The notes: generated by a model from the sequence alone, not told the origin. A stretch of 64,000 nucleotides of DNA from Leucobacter viscericola (GCF_011299575.1 NZ_CP049863.1:3633134-3697133); one strand, 5' to 3'; shown: positions 49,335 to 60,806, numbered from the stretch's first letter. Numbers and translations are program-made.

Positions 49335-49694
49335 TTATGCGGCCTGGGGGATGAGCTGGACGAAAAGCTTGCCCGCTGCTGCGGCCTTCGCTCGGGTGGC
49401 GACGCCGATGAGGACGTGGTCGGCCGTTGCGGCCTTCACGAACGCGGAGCCGTCAGTCTTGCGGTACACGCTGTCGCCAATGGCGAATGCGCCAGCAACG
49501 GCGTCGAAGCGAACCTCGGCAGCGGTGTCGACGGTGGTGTAATACTTGCCGTCCTCGGCGAGGCGACCGTCGTAGCCAGCGAGGCCGCGAATTGCGCCCT
49601 TGCCAACCCAGTCGTCACCCTTGACGGTGCTCGCGACGTCGACCTCCTGGACGAAGATCGGCAGGTGCGAGTCCTTGACGATGTGCTGTGCCAT
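49335..49694 (-). CDS. decoration protein, second copy (intact)
   Basis: Identical to 271-630. Confidence 0.6.
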   Translation of the reverse strand: MAQHIVKDSHLPIFVQEVDVASTVKGDDWVGKGAIRGLAGYDGRLAEDGKYYTTVDTAAEVRFDAVAGAFAIGDSVYRKTDGSAFVKAATADHVLIGVATRAKAAAAGKLFVQLIPQAA

Positions 49695-50694
49695 TACGCA
49701 CCTTCCGTTCCGTAGCCAGCCGCCTCGGCGAGCCACTTGCTGTCGTCGGGAGCGCCAGGGGTGTCGCCCTCGAGCACGAAGCCGTCGCCGTCGTTCGCGG
49801 GAGCGAATGTGGACTTGGCCTCTTCCGCGATAGTCTTGGCGTCTTCGAGCGCCTTGGTGATGTCGTCACCCTTGCGAGCAGACTCCGTGAGCGCGACCCG
49901 CTGCGACGCGAGGAGATTCTTCTCGGCCGCGATGGCCGTGATCTTCTCGTCGTAGCTGGTCAGCGCCTCCGTCACCGCTTCGGCAGTAGCTTCGGCGGTA
50001 GCCTCGGCGGTAGCCTTCTCGGTGGCGGCGGTCTTGAGCTCGGCAACAGTGGCGACGAGGGGAGCGAGCGCCTCGGCAATAGCCGCAGCAACCTCTTCCT
50101 TGGTCAGCATGTTTCCTTCTTTCTCCAGCGCCGAGGCTTCGGCGTCAGGCTTGTTTCCAGCTCGGGGGTCCCGAGAGAAGATTCGATTGCGCGGGCCGAT
50201 TCGGCCGCCGCGTCAAAGCGTCCACCGCGCCCAGCGGCAACAACAATGTCAACGCTCTTGTATGGGTCCTCGGCGTTGAAGTGCTTGACCTCGTACACGT
50301 CGCGCTCTTCGTTGTGAACACCAAATGCTTCAATGAAAATGGAGATCCCAAGCAAGTCGAAAAACTCCTCAACGAACTCGGCATATTCTGCTCGCGGTTT
50401 CCAGTTGGCACGAACCGCCACCTGGTCATCGGCCAGCTCCTCGACCCACGTTTCACCGACGATTCGCCCACCAATCTTGAGCACGGAACGCTCGTGCGGG
50501 GCGAAAGAATACTCGGGATGGTCCATGAAGCTTACGGAATTGTCGAATGCCGCGTGCTCTGATCGAAGGAGTTCGGCCGAGTATTCGCCACTTGAACCAC
50601 GTCCCGAGGTGATAACCGTAATCGGGTATGTGCCCTTAGTGCCCTTCTTCTCAAGCGCACCGGACTCCCGGATGCGTAGCGCCGTTTTGGTCAT
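49694..50694 (-). pseudogene. protease-scaffold, second copy, frame split
   Basis: Five G at about 50164-50168 against six in the first copy. Gives a 196-residue protease frame (50104-50694) and a 138-residue scaffold frame (49694-50110) with its own ribosome site. Confidence 0.7.
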
Positions 50695-50748
50695 GCGATC
50701 AGTTTACAGTAAATACATAGACGAATCACAGGTTGCGAATGTCGCCCT

Positions 50749-52263
50749 TTAATTTGCGGCATTATCGCTCACATTGTCGTCGCGCGTGTCCCGACTCTTG
50801 GGCCCCTTGCCTGCGCCAGTGCTTTGGCCCTGGCCAGCTCCGCCAGCCTGGTCGCCACTGTCGTCGCTCTGGCCCCCCTGACTCGATGCACTCTTTGTTG
50901 CCAGTACCGTTTTCCCGTTATTTGGTGTGAGTACGTCAGAAGGAACGGCGCCCGGCTCCACAATGCCCAGGATGTCGGCAATTCGATCCTGAAGTGGTGT
51001 GCCCTCAAACAGGCCGGTGTCCCAGGCGAGCTTAATGGCCTGTATCTCTCGATACACGTCAGTTGCGCTAATTAGTGGGTTAAATTCGGCGGTGGGGTTC
51101 TTGGCGCCCATCCAGCGAAGCACTCGAAGATCGAGCTCTGCGTTCCAGTTCCGCTCCGATTCCACGGAGAGACGCGTCGGGAGGTCGAGCGTCTGGGCTG
51201 ATCCATATGAGCTGCCCGCAGTGCCAGGGTCGGATGTGAGGTGGATGACGGAGACGCCGATAGCGGTGGCCACGACGGAGGCAAGTGCTCGGCCGGAGTC
51301 AAAGTCATACCCCTTGCCAGCGGTCGCTAGCGGTGCGAGGTCATTTGGGCCAACAACGGTTTGGCCTGATCCACGCGCAGATGCGAACTTTAGGCTCGTG
51401 TTTTCTGTGCCCTTCTTCGTCTTTGTTGTGACTTGGAAGGCAAACTGTGCCATCGCGTCTGACATGATCTTGCCGTTCACGAGGAAGTCTCGGTAGAGGC
51501 GCGCCCAGGCGAGAGCGTTGAGTGCGTGTGGCGCCCCAAAGGTCCAACCGATCTGGGTGTTCACGAAGGCGTCAAAGATCACCTTGTCCCGAGCGACTCG
51601 AACCGGCTTGCCGTCGTAATTGATGGTCTTGCGGTTGCCACGCTTTTCCTCAAACACATCGGTGAATACCCACTCACGTCGAAGTCTTGGATTCTGAACC
51701 CCGCCAGAGTAGTCCTGCCACTCGCGCAGGTACGCCCAGACCTCAGAGCGATTTTGAGAGTTGCGGTAGGCGTCAACGATCTCGCCAAGGGGGATAGCCG
51801 CTTCGATCTGGCGAGTCTTGTTGTCGCCGAGGTAGAAAACGCCGCCATCGGTGTAGCAGGCGCGGTAGCGCTCCTGGCGGGCGGTTGGTCCAAAGTATCG
51901 CCGACGCTGAATGTCGGATTCAATGGCCGTGCGAATTTTCTTCGTGATGTCGCCATAACGAACTCCGCCCTCGTTGATGTAGTCGGAACGCAGGTTCGCG
52001 CCACGTTCGATGTGCGGATTGCCAACGAGAGCCTCGCGGAGCTGGCCAGACCATTGCTTAAGGTCTTGCAGGGAGAGGCCGTCACTCTGATTGCCGTCGA
52101 GACTGAGCCAATCACTGTCCTCTTCCTTCCACATTTGCATGACTCCGCTAAGTTGCTCGGCAACTCGCGGATCGAGGTGTTCAAATGCTTCCTCGAGGAG
52201 CTCTGCACTTCGGCCTCGGCGGGCCTCGATCCACTGCTCGATACTGGGCTGATTAGTCATCAT
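50749..52263 (-). CDS. portal protein, second copy (intact)
   Basis: Same 504 residues as 1686-3200. Confidence 0.85.
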   Translation of the reverse strand: MMTNQPSIEQWIEARRGRSAELLEEAFEHLDPRVAEQLSGVMQMWKEEDSDWLSLDGNQSDGLSLQDLKQWSGQLREALVGNPHIERGANLRSDYINEGGVRYGDITKKIRTAIESDIQRRRYFGPTARQERYRACYTDGGVFYLGDNKTRQIEAAIPLGEIVDAYRNSQNRSEVWAYLREWQDYSGGVQNPRLRREWVFTDVFEEKRGNRKTINYDGKPVRVARDKVIFDAFVNTQIGWTFGAPHALNALAWARLYRDFLVNGKIMSDAMAQFAFQVTTKTKKGTENTSLKFASARGSGQTVVGPNDLAPLATAGKGYDFDSGRALASVVATAIGVSVIHLTSDPGTAGSSYGSAQTLDLPTRLSVESERNWNAELDLRVLRWMGAKNPTAEFNPLISATDVYREIQAIKLAWDTGLFEGTPLQDRIADILGIVEPGAVPSDVLTPNNGKTVLATKSASSQGGQSDDSGDQAGGAGQGQSTGAGKGPKSRDTRDDNVSDNAAN

Positions 52264-52269
52264 GTTCTC

Positions 52270-53952
52270 CTAGATGGGCATTCCTGCGCCCATGCGGGCA
52301 ACGTTGAGTAGTTCAAAGGGGTCGACGCGCACAACGTCACCAACCTCGACTTCGCCGAGGGGTGGCGCAGTGAGCGCCGACGTGTCGATAACGGCATAGA
52401 TCAGTGCGTCAAGGCGGTCCGGTGAGCCGTGCATCTCAGAGCGCATGAGCTTTTTCGGTGTAATCTTCAGGGCGCCATGATTGTCTGAGTCTTGGGTGAC
52501 GGCAAGCATTTGATCTTTGAGGATCTTGTCGGTGGGGTCGAGGTCAATCTCCTTCATGCGAAGCTTGAGTCGAAGGTCGTCGTGATTCTCGTCGCGTGCG
52601 CGCACCCATTTCGCTTTGTCTGTCGATGAAGCCGAGCCAATGACCCGAATTACGACATACTCCGCCTCGGCGAACTCCTCGAGACGCATGAGCATGGTTG
52701 CGACGCCGCCGCCGAGGCCCGCAGCATCGAGACGAACTTCCGTTGCGCCGATGTGATTCGCGATCGCGTGGATGCGTCGGGCGCTCGAGACCTCATCCTC
52801 CTTGGACCACACTCCAGATGTGGTGCGCCGGATCTCTTGACCATCCTCGTCAACGCCGTCGACGTAAGTGATTTCCTCGTCAAATATGCGAGCGATTCCG
52901 CCGCGATTGACATACACGACACTCTCATCGTCACCCATTGCCGCAAGGTCGACGCCCATGATCGGTGGCTCACCGCTTGCAGGTAGCTCACGCTCTTGCG
53001 CGGCCACAATGTCATCCTCAGAGAAGAAAGCGTTGTCGGTCTCGCCGGGGAATTGCCCTTCAACTTTTGCGAGAAAGCGAGCCTCTTTCTTGCCGTTACG
53101 AATCCACACACGTTGCTTGTGCTCGATCCACTTCCTTGAGGTCAAACCGCGCATCATGCGCTCGTTTTTTTCGAGATCCTCGGGGTAAACGATCTCGCCA
53201 GTCATTGTAGGCAAGTCGTATGCCGAAATAGTGTGTAGATCGTACTCTGAGGCAAGAACTGGGTCGTTGAATCCGTCGTAGAACGGTGTGGCTCGGCGGT
53301 CCGGGTTGCCAATGCCTCCCATGCGGGCCTCGCCCGAAGTCATGAGCGCCTCGATCGCGGTGAAAATGTCTGCCGATACACCACCGGCCTCGTCCAGGAG
53401 AATGAGGTTTCGGCCGCTTTCTTTGCGGAGACCCTGGAACGTAGAAACGGCATCGGCGGCGCCTGGGACACTGGCGAGCGCAAGGGTTTCAGAGCCGCCC
53501 GCGCTCGGGATGTGCTTCCACTCGTTCTGCTCGCTGATCCAGCCAGGCCACGGCATCGGCTCGTTGCGCTGCATCGCAGAAGCCTTCACAGCGCCATAGC
53601 TGTTCTTGATGTAGGAAAACACGCCCTTCTCAACCTGACGGAGAGTCGGGGCGGTGGCAATTACCAGGGATTCGCGCGGATCAAAGGCAGTAATCCACCA
53701 CATCGCCCAACGCGCGGCCTGGAAGGTTTTTGCGGTGCCGTTCGCGCTCTTTACTAGCGCGCGCATCTTGGGTGTCGTGAGGACGGACTGACTGATCTCC
53801 GCCATTTTGGCGTAGGTTCGCTCGCCGAGGATGTCGTACTGCCATGCGGCAAAGTCGCGCTGGTAGAGGCGATTCTTGGCCTTGCGGCGCATCTCCGCGA
53901 GCGCGCCGTCATAGACGGCGGGGTGCAGGGAAAGCTGCGTCGAGTTGGTCAC
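52270..53952 (-). CDS. terL: terminase large subunit, second copy (intact)
   Basis: Same 560 residues as 3207-4889. Confidence 0.95.
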   Translation of the reverse strand: MTNSTQLSLHPAVYDGALAEMRRKAKNRLYQRDFAAWQYDILGERTYAKMAEISQSVLTTPKMRALVKSANGTAKTFQAARWAMWWITAFDPRESLVIATAPTLRQVEKGVFSYIKNSYGAVKASAMQRNEPMPWPGWISEQNEWKHIPSAGGSETLALASVPGAADAVSTFQGLRKESGRNLILLDEAGGVSADIFTAIEALMTSGEARMGGIGNPDRRATPFYDGFNDPVLASEYDLHTISAYDLPTMTGEIVYPEDLEKNERMMRGLTSRKWIEHKQRVWIRNGKKEARFLAKVEGQFPGETDNAFFSEDDIVAAQERELPASGEPPIMGVDLAAMGDDESVVYVNRGGIARIFDEEITYVDGVDEDGQEIRRTTSGVWSKEDEVSSARRIHAIANHIGATEVRLDAAGLGGGVATMLMRLEEFAEAEYVVIRVIGSASSTDKAKWVRARDENHDDLRLKLRMKEIDLDPTDKILKDQMLAVTQDSDNHGALKITPKKLMRSEMHGSPDRLDALIYAVIDTSALTAPPLGEVEVGDVVRVDPFELLNVARMGAGMPI

Positions 53953-54452
53953 TCTTCTATCGCCTCGTGCTTGGCGATCTCGTCGCGCGCGTGACTGAGA
54001 GCTTCGATCATGAGTTCATCCCACAGCTCGGCAGGAACGCGCTCACGGAGTGCTCCGCGCATGTAGCCGAATGCGCCATCGACAACCTGGGCCATAATTC
54101 GCCCCTGGTTACCGTAAAGCTTGTTGAGGTCCTCCTCGGTGGCCGCTCCGAGCCTCTCGGCCTGCGCGGAGAGCTGCTTTACGGTGGCGAGAATGACCTT
54201 CGCCTTATCGAGGTCAAAGTAGCCATCTTGGAGCGTGGCGAGCAATGCGGAGAGCGTTAAGTAGAGGCGTCGTTGCTCCTGTTGCTGCGTGAGCCAATTC
54301 TTTGACTTAAGAAGCTCCTGTGTCCTACTCGCAATGCGCTCCGGGGTAATGAGGCCGCCGAGCATGAATGAAATCTCTTCAGGCGACCGCGAGCCAGCGA
54401 GCTGGAGGATCTTGTCATCCATCGCATTCGCTGGCCGAGTCGCAATATTCAT
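53949..54452 (-). CDS. terminase small subunit, second copy (intact)
   Basis: Same 167 residues as 4886-5389. Confidence 0.75.
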   Translation of the reverse strand: MNIATRPANAMDDKILQLAGSRSPEEISFMLGGLITPERIASRTQELLKSKNWLTQQQEQRRLYLTLSALLATLQDGYFDLDKAKVILATVKQLSAQAERLGAATEEDLNKLYGNQGRIMAQVVDGAFGYMRGALRERVPAELWDELMIEALSHARDEIAKHEAIEE

Positions 54453-54609
54453 AGCTCATAGTTTACACTTAGCCAAGTCATAGATAGAATGTTTCTGAAA
54501 CCGACTCTCACCTGTCAGTTTCAGCCTCCACTCGCACGCTGTGTGCAAAACGAAACCCCCTGGAATGCGCCACGTCAATGGCCCAGGGGTTTCGCTCTTG
54601 AGGAGGGTG

Positions 54610-55969
54610 TTAGGACTTCGGGATCTCGAACCCGAGATCGGTGTATCCAGTTCCGTACTCGGGATGATCTTCCTCGCGCTCGGGGTCGGCTGGGCGAGGT
54701 GCGGGTGGAGAATCTAGGAACCCAACACGGTCCAGGGCCCAGTCCACAAGGGTGTCATGAACTGCCACTAGATCCTGCCTCTTTCCCGACGGGCCGAGAG
54801 CTCCAGCGGGGAATAACCCCTCCGCCATGTGGTCCATCCAAATCGAGCCGGGATAGACGGGGAGCCGTCGCTGGAAACATGCGGTGCGAGCTTCCTGAAG
54901 TAGTCGACCACCTGTTCGCGGCGCCAGCCATGCACGTCAGGGAGAAGGAGCTGGTAGTAGACCCCGGCAAGAATTCGAAGGAACCCCGCAGACCCAAGCA
55001 GGCTTGTCTTGCGCAATTCTCGGGGCTGCAGCTGTCCCAACTGCACTGAGCGCAGCGGGGGAAGGCTTCAGTCAGGTCGTCAAAGAACGCTTTGGCGCGA
55101 TCGGCAACATGACGCTCCTCAAGCTCCTGATCCTGACGGCGACTCACGCGGCCATTGAGGCCAACAGTGACGTTCTTGATAATCTCCGCAACATTCTTTG
55201 CCGACAGGAAGTTCTCCGACTTCCTATTGATGCGGTCGAGCTCCATCTCAATTCGGCTTGCAAGGAGTGGGGACTCGAGCACCATTGGCAGCGCGCGGTT
55301 GACGACCTTTCGAGAGTCAAAGCGACTTCGAACTGACGCCGTAATCCCGAGTGCGTTGTCGGATATGTCAAAGAACATCTGACGATATGCGACCGGATCT
55401 TCTTCGATGTAAATCTGAATCGCTGCACGCTCTGAATCCAGGCGAGCGTACTGCTCCTCAAGGAGCGCAATGTCGTCACGAATGTATCGACTCGCGGCCC
55501 CGCCTGGATCGTTTCGCTCAGCCTTCTGCAGGGCCTCTCGTGACTTGTCGAGGTCGGCGACGATGTCGGCTGCTGCAATAAAGAAGCCGAGGATGCGGTG
55601 TTGCCCGTCGAGGATGTTAACGTCTCTAGCTGCCGATCGCGCGATTTCAAGTACGCCAAACTTTGACCCAGCAACCTCGTGTAGTACCTCAAATTTGAAA
55701 GGTGCTGGAGCTCGCAAGATGAGGCTGGGGATCACCCATCTGGTTTGGGTTCGAAAATAGTCAGCAAAATCCTTTGCGTGCTTTGCTCGAATGGCGCGGT
55801 TACTCTCCACCGGACGCTCAGGATCAGGGCGCACGATCAAGCTGGTGATCTGCAAAAGCGAGAGATCGAGGTTGTAGACCACGCGACCGCCCTGCTTAAA
55901 CCGGCTCGCAAAGTAGGTGTCGGTCGTAGAGTACCCGCTTGGTACTTGTGCTGGCATAGTGGTAGCCAC
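54610..55969 (-). pseudogene. DGQHR protein, second copy, frameshifted
   Basis: Single G losses at about 54860 and 55058 break the C-terminal third; the DGQHR part is intact. First copy 5548-6909 is whole. Confidence 0.7.
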
Positions 55970-56067
55970 TGTCGATCCTCCAATCTGAGATGCCCGGTTT
56001 GGCACCCCTACAGCGGAGGTTCAGTCTAGCGACAGTGGCTACCGATGCGCAATTATTTAGCCGACAA

Positions 56068-56283
56068 TTATGGCCGGTGCGCTTCCAGGGCTGCGAAAGG
56101 GACGGAGTAGCGAATGTTGCGGCCAAAGTCCACAAGCGCAGTCTCGACTATCGGATAGACCTTCTCGACGCGAGCAAGGAGCTGGTTGAGATAAACCACT
56201 TCATCTCCAGTCCTAAAGCTCTTTCGGGGACGATCCTGCGTGAATGGTGGCGTGACCCGGGTTGCAGTGCTATTGCGTGACAT
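56068..56283 (-). CDS. hypothetical protein, second copy (intact)
   Basis: Copy of 7008-7223. Confidence 0.55.
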   Translation of the reverse strand: MSRNSTATRVTPPFTQDRPRKSFRTGDEVVYLNQLLARVEKVYPIVETALVDFGRNIRYSVPFAALEAHRP

Positions 56284-56500
56284 TCGTTTTCCCCTTTTCT
56301 TGTGCGAGCGCGTCCTTCCGGTGAATAACGTGCTCGTTGGTGGTGTGCATTGCTCGGTCAGACATTCCCGACGTGAGCGTGAGTTTCTGGATTCCATATC
56401 GGCCGTCATGCGTTGATCGAGAGACTTCCCAGTCCACCTTGCCGCCCTTACTAAAGCGAACAAGGTCGCCTGCTTTGAATTGCTCGAGGCGATTACTCAT
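56270..56500 (-). CDS. hypothetical protein, second copy (intact)
   Basis: Copy of 7210-7440. Confidence 0.6.
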   Translation of the reverse strand: MSNRLEQFKAGDLVRFSKGGKVDWEVSRSTHDGRYGIQKLTLTSGMSDRAMHTTNEHVIHRKDALAQEKGKTNVTQ

Positions 56501-56690
56501 GTTCGGATACTCGCTTTCTCGTGGGCTTGCCTGTAGGGGTGAGGAGTATGCGTCCGTCGCGGTCAACTGCCACGCTGTATGAGCCGCCTCTGGCTGCTGG
56601 CACCACCGAGCCGATGCTGATGCGACCGCGATCGTCGGCGTTGAGCGTTCGAAGCGCAGTTGAGAAGGAGCTGGCTACGTCGGCGCTCAT
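56493..56690 (-). CDS. hypothetical protein, second copy (intact)
   Basis: Copy of 7433-7630. Confidence 0.6.
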   Translation of the reverse strand: MSADVASSFSTALRTLNADDRGRISIGSVVPAARGGSYSVAVDRDGRILLTPTGKPTRKRVSEHE

Positions 56691-56953
56691 GCGGCGCCAT
56701 CCACAATTCTCAAGCAAGTGCCCGTCAGTTCGCCCTCTTCTGGGTCTCCCGCGTCAGGGGTGGTGTACGTCGCTGGTTCAAAGACCCATTTGTAGTCCTC
56801 GGACTCGCGAAGATGGCCGAGGATCACTAGGCCATCCTCGTCCTTCACAGGGATGGGCCCGAGGAGGATTGATTGGGTGCGATCTGACAAGCGAGCAAGC
56901 ATGGGGATCGCGGTACTGATGTCACTTGCTGCCTCAGCGGTTATCTCTACCAT
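56687..56953 (-). CDS. hypothetical protein after LexA-type box, second copy (intact)
   Basis: Copy of 7627-7893; the palindrome is at 56973-56990. Confidence 0.65.
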   Translation of the reverse strand: MVEITAEAASDISTAIPMLARLSDRTQSILLGPIPVKDEDGLVILGHLRESEDYKWVFEPATYTTPDAGDPEEGELTGTCLRIVDGAA

Positions 56954-57032
56954 GAGATTTCCTTTCTAGTTATTCGAACATATGTTCGAACGGGGGTTGG
57001 TTAGAGGGTAACAAACCCCTCCGACAAATGCG

Positions 57033-57454
57033 CTACTTCGACTTAACTTCGATGGGATTGCAAGTGCTTCCCTTGGGCGTGCCTGCTGGACCCTTGGGGG
57101 TCGCTGATGCTCGTCTGGGGTGTCGCGGTTCCGCTCAGTGCACTCGTGTTCTAGGCGCTTGATCTCGAGCCGCAAATCGGCGTTTTCATGGGCGAGCTGG
57201 TCAACCTTGGCAAGGTATGCCAGCTTGAGTGCGCTGTCAACGTCCCGCTCCAACTCAAGCTCAGCTAGGCGAGTGCTCCTCGCGCCATCCACCGCAATTC
57301 TGGCCTCTAGGGTCGCGACGCGGCTCTGGAGAAAATTGAGTGCATTTGTAATGTTCCTGCGTGCCTGGTTACTCTCGCTGGAGTCGTAGCTCTTAACGCC
57401 ATTGAGGTCGCTTTCGAGCTGGCCAGTAGCGTAGATTTGTGTGCTCACACTCAC
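57033..57454 (-). pseudogene. coiled-coil protein, second copy, frameshifted
   Basis: One G lost near 57098; the C-terminus diverges and the frame runs on to 56966. Copy of 7973-8395. Confidence 0.6.
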
Positions 57455-57933
57455 ACCGCCTTGCCGCCGTGCATATGGCCCCTGGTCGCGTTGAAGGCGA
57501 GCTTTTCCAGGATGACCTCGGCGAGGGAGAATCCCGCCTCATCGGCGAAGTCGAAGGCGCGAATCACGATGTCAGCCAGCTCGGATGGGACCCCCTCCGG
57601 CTTCGCGGTGCCGCAACTTTTCTCGACCAGTGACTTAACGTCGCTCGAGACAGCCCCGCCCAAGCGGCTGTCGGTGCCGGAGTAGTAGCGCTCTGTGGCA
57701 GTGTGGCCGTTCCGCAGCTCCTCGATCGCTTCGGTGACCTCGGTTCCAATGAGCGCGAGCTTGGTGATGTAGTAATTGCGAAGCGCAGCGTCGCCACCTT
57801 CTCGCGTGCCACTCATTTCCCGGAAGAAGTCGCCTTGGGTGCGAAAGCCGCGCTTGGCGTTGCCTTCGCCGATGACATCCTGGAGCGCATCCAAGGTTGA
57901 GTGGGGCTCGATGGTTGAGATGGAACCCCGCAT
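57451..57933 (-). CDS. MazG-like protein, second copy (intact)
   Basis: Same 160 residues as 8392-8874. Confidence 0.7.
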   Translation of the reverse strand: MRGSISTIEPHSTLDALQDVIGEGNAKRGFRTQGDFFREMSGTREGGDAALRNYYITKLALIGTEVTEAIEELRNGHTATERYYSGTDSRLGGAVSSDVKSLVEKSCGTAKPEGVPSELADIVIRAFDFADEAGFSLAEVILEKLAFNATRGHMHGGKAV

Positions 57934-58336
57934 TACGCGGCCTCGTATTCAGCTTCGGCGTCCAATTCGGGCTCGTCGGCGTCGATCTGCAGCTCGGGGT
58001 TGGCGCCAGTTCGTCAACATCTGATGTCGAGATTGTGCGCGTCTTGGGGTAGCGATCGGCGGGGAAAAGACTCTCCAGGACGTCGACGCGGAAATCGGAG
58101 AATACGATCTCCGAACTCTCGGCGGTAATGGGGCTCGGCTCTGCGATCACCATAGGCGCCGACTTGATGGCGAAAGCGGCGGCCGTTTCGCGATTCTCGG
58201 GAGCTTCGATGTTTTCGACACTGAAATCAATCTCTCGCTCAAGGAGCCAGCGCTTCGTGATGGTGCAGGCCATGCAACCTCGCTGTTTCGAGTAGACAGT
58301 GATCGAGTGTTCCTGGGGGATGGTGACTGTTGGCAT
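57933..58336 (-). pseudogene. NrdH-like redoxin, second copy, 3' frameshift
   Basis: One G lost near 57999. The redoxin domain (C21-x2-C24) is unaffected; the acidic tail is lost into a spurious extension. Copy of 8874-9278. Confidence 0.7.
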
Positions 58337-58400
58337 GTGAGTCCTCTCTGGTGAGTGCGGTTCGAATTAGCTGGCTAAATGTGACTGGAAGGAGAGGGGG

Positions 58401-58709
58401 TTAAACCTCTTCGACAAATCCGAGGGCCTTGTCCTCGGGAATGAAGCCAGAGCGAATAGTTGAAGGGGCGGCGTGTGATTGGGCGGCGTGTTTCGGCGCG
58501 CTTGTGAGGTTACTGCCCGCATCCGAGAAGTCGCCCTCCATTGCCACGGGGATCCCCGCCCAGTTCTGGTAGGTCACTTCGCGAACGACGCCGTTCTCGA
58601 GGCGCTCCGTAAAGCGGAGCCGCGACTGGTCGACTGACATGGACTGGAGCTGGGAAGGGGTGATGTCGAACTGGGAAAGGAAGGGTGTAAGTAGTTCAAA
58701 AGGCTTCAT
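58401..58709 (-). CDS. hypothetical protein, second copy (intact)
   Basis: Copy of 9343-9651. Confidence 0.6.
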   Translation of the reverse strand: MKPFELLTPFLSQFDITPSQLQSMSVDQSRLRFTERLENGVVREVTYQNWAGIPVAMEGDFSDAGSNLTSAPKHAAQSHAAPSTIRSGFIPEDKALGFVEEV

Positions 58710-58801
58710 GAAAGTCAGCCTAACACCAATATGGGGAATTTAGTGGGCTAAATGTGGGAATCTAAACCACCGGGAGGGCTGGGGGTCGAGAAGTTACTCA
58801 G

Positions 58802-59145
58802 TTAGCGGCACTCCGCGTCAAATGCTGCGGTGGCCTCAACAAAACTGCTCGAAAACTTCGCAATTCCAGCCTCGTCACCTACCTTCAGAGCATCGGCATA
58901 CTGTCCAGCAACGGTGGATAGCGAGGCAAACTTTGGAGAGGGGAGCAGCTCCTCGAGGTTCTTCATGACGCTAAACATTGCGGCGTTGTCTGAAGCATCC
59001 GCCTGCGCGATGCGATGAGCGGCCTCGTCCATGATCCGAGTGTAGGTTTGGCAATCCGTGGAGGTAGTCGTGCAGCCAGTGAGCCCGATCGAGGTGAGCA
59101 AAACGACTGCGGAAGTGAGGCCGAGGTTACCTGCTTTGGAGGCAT
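58802..59145 (-). pseudogene. lipoprotein, second copy, frameshift at second codon
   Basis: GGG to GG just after the start codon removes the natural start; the lipobox and mature part remain. Copy of 9744-10088. Confidence 0.65.
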
Positions 59146-59482
59146 GATTTTCAGAATAGCGTAGAAAAAAAATTGGGGCCAGTGTGGGGCAAAAAATGGG
59201 GGAACAATGAATAGTGTGCGCGGGGCGGCCCAACCACCACGTCCCCCCTCTACGCGCCACAAATCGCGACCTTTCCTTCGTCTCGCCTTGCGCCACGTTG
59301 TCTCTTTGTGTCTCTTGCTGTGCGCTGTGTGCCCGGGGTGTCTCGCGGTCGCGTTGACTGCGTGTTGCTTGTCGTGCATGTGTGCATGAAAGTGGGCCTT
59401 GCTTCCCGCGATGGGTTGGAATTGATTGCATATTTTATGCTGAATTAGTTGACTATCCTACGCATTAGTGTAAACTGGAGTC

Positions 59483-59809
59483 ATGGGAAACGACAGGAAT
59501 GAACTTACCGCCCCGGCCTCCGCGCGTCACGCGGGAGCTGTCGAGCCGTGGATCACGGCACGCGCCTACGTCAACCGTTACGGCTCACACCGTGGCAAAC
59601 ATGGCGTAACTCATGGCAACCCAACACGCACTGAGCGCCGCACTGTAGCGCGCGTTCGCACCGCGTACCGCCTGCTTGTCTCGCGCCCTCGTCATGGCCG
59701 ACACGGCACTACCGCGCCACTGTCACGCGGCTGCGAGCACTGGGAATGCCAACTACTTGATGTGTTCTGCACGTTCACCACAGCCAAGCTCGCACCCGCA
59801 TTTAGCTAG
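59483..59809 (+). CDS. first early gene, second copy (intact)
   Basis: Same 108 residues as 10427-10753, with the TGTAAACT box at 59469-59476. Confidence 0.6.
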   Translation: MGNDRNELTAPASARHAGAVEPWITARAYVNRYGSHRGKHGVTHGNPTRTERRTVARVRTAYRLLVSRPRHGRHGTTAPLSRGCEHWECQLLDVFCTFTTAKLAPAFS

Positions 59810-59840
59810 CTAATTGACTCTCACGTATAGGACTAGACCA

Positions 59841-60230
59841 ATGACTGAAACAGATGACCGCACGCTAGCCGCCCAGCATGCCGATAGCCTGATCGCTGAC
59901 ATTCGCAACCGCACTGAGCAGGGCGCGCCATTCGGGTGGCTTGACCCTGAGTCGGGCGAACCTCTTGATGAATGGCAAGAGGATTGCGTGAGTGTTGCCG
60001 CGATTGATTATCTGGGTGACGCGCTCGACATTCGCTATATCGTCAACAATGATCGGAGTTACCGCGCGGCTCAAGTGTGCATCTCACTCGGCGGCCCTAA
60101 TGTGTGGATTGACACCGATGACAAAGAGCTCCAGGTGTACTGGGACGGCCGCTCTATTCGTTCGCTACCTAGCGCCTTCGTTGAGGCGATAGATGAGGCG
60201 TTGTCTGAACTATGGGAGATGGGCGCATGA
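59841..60230 (+). CDS. hypothetical protein, second copy (intact)
   Basis: Copy of 10785-11174. Confidence 0.65.
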   Translation: MTETDDRTLAAQHADSLIADIRNRTEQGAPFGWLDPESGEPLDEWQEDCVSVAAIDYLGDALDIRYIVNNDRSYRAAQVCISLGGPNVWIDTDDKELQVYWDGRSIRSLPSAFVEAIDEALSELWEMGA

Positions 60231-60361
60231 GTACCCCAACCCTCGCGCCGGTAACGGCCAAGCCCGGCTGTCAGCCGCCGTGCAAGATTTGCTGTGCAGG
60301 TTGCGCCGATCCCGAAAACCACCCACACGCGTTCGACTGTGAAGAATGGAACAGATTATGA
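60227..60361 (+). CDS. Cys-rich microprotein, second copy (intact)
   Basis: Copy of 11171-11305. Confidence 0.55.
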   Translation: MSTPTLAPVTAKPGCQPPCKICCAGCADPENHPHAFDCEEWNRL

Positions 60362-60762
60362 ATAGCTCAGTTGTTGTTGAGTTCCGCGCCCGTATCCGAG
60401 AGGTTGACGGGGTGAAGTACGTGAGTGTTCCAAAACTCACACAGAGCCACGTTATCCAGGGTGACAAGGCCACCTATACGCCTACAAGCCTCGTTCTCGC
60501 CGCTGCGTTGCTGCGACTCTCGCAGGGCGCGCGCCGCGTCGATTCTCCGATGCTTGAACATGTGAGCGGTGACTTTATCGGCACCTTTCGTGTTCGCCTC
60601 GGTACGTGGGGCGTAGTTCGCGCGGCACAAGCTGCGAGGCGCGAGGCGATGGGCGCGGCTGGATAGTCAACGCGAGCGCCTGGGGAATATGAGGACCGCT
60701 GTTATCGTGCCGCTCTCGCCGTCTTTCAGCGCGCTGCACACCCGGCGGCATTAGTCCACTAA
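60358..60762 (+). pseudogene. hypothetical protein, second copy, frameshifted
   Basis: Two G losses near 60655-60661 bring a stop at 60666; a third lies near 60683. Copy of 11302-11709. Confidence 0.6.
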
Positions 60763-60806
60763 ATCAGTAAGGAATCGGCGCTACCGCGCCGGGGAGGATC
60801 GAAGCA

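Noticed and set aside
54489..55049. New plus-strand frame of 186 codons and the fused minus-strand 209-codon frame at 58802-59431
   Set aside because: Both are created by one-base losses in the second copy and do not exist in the first.
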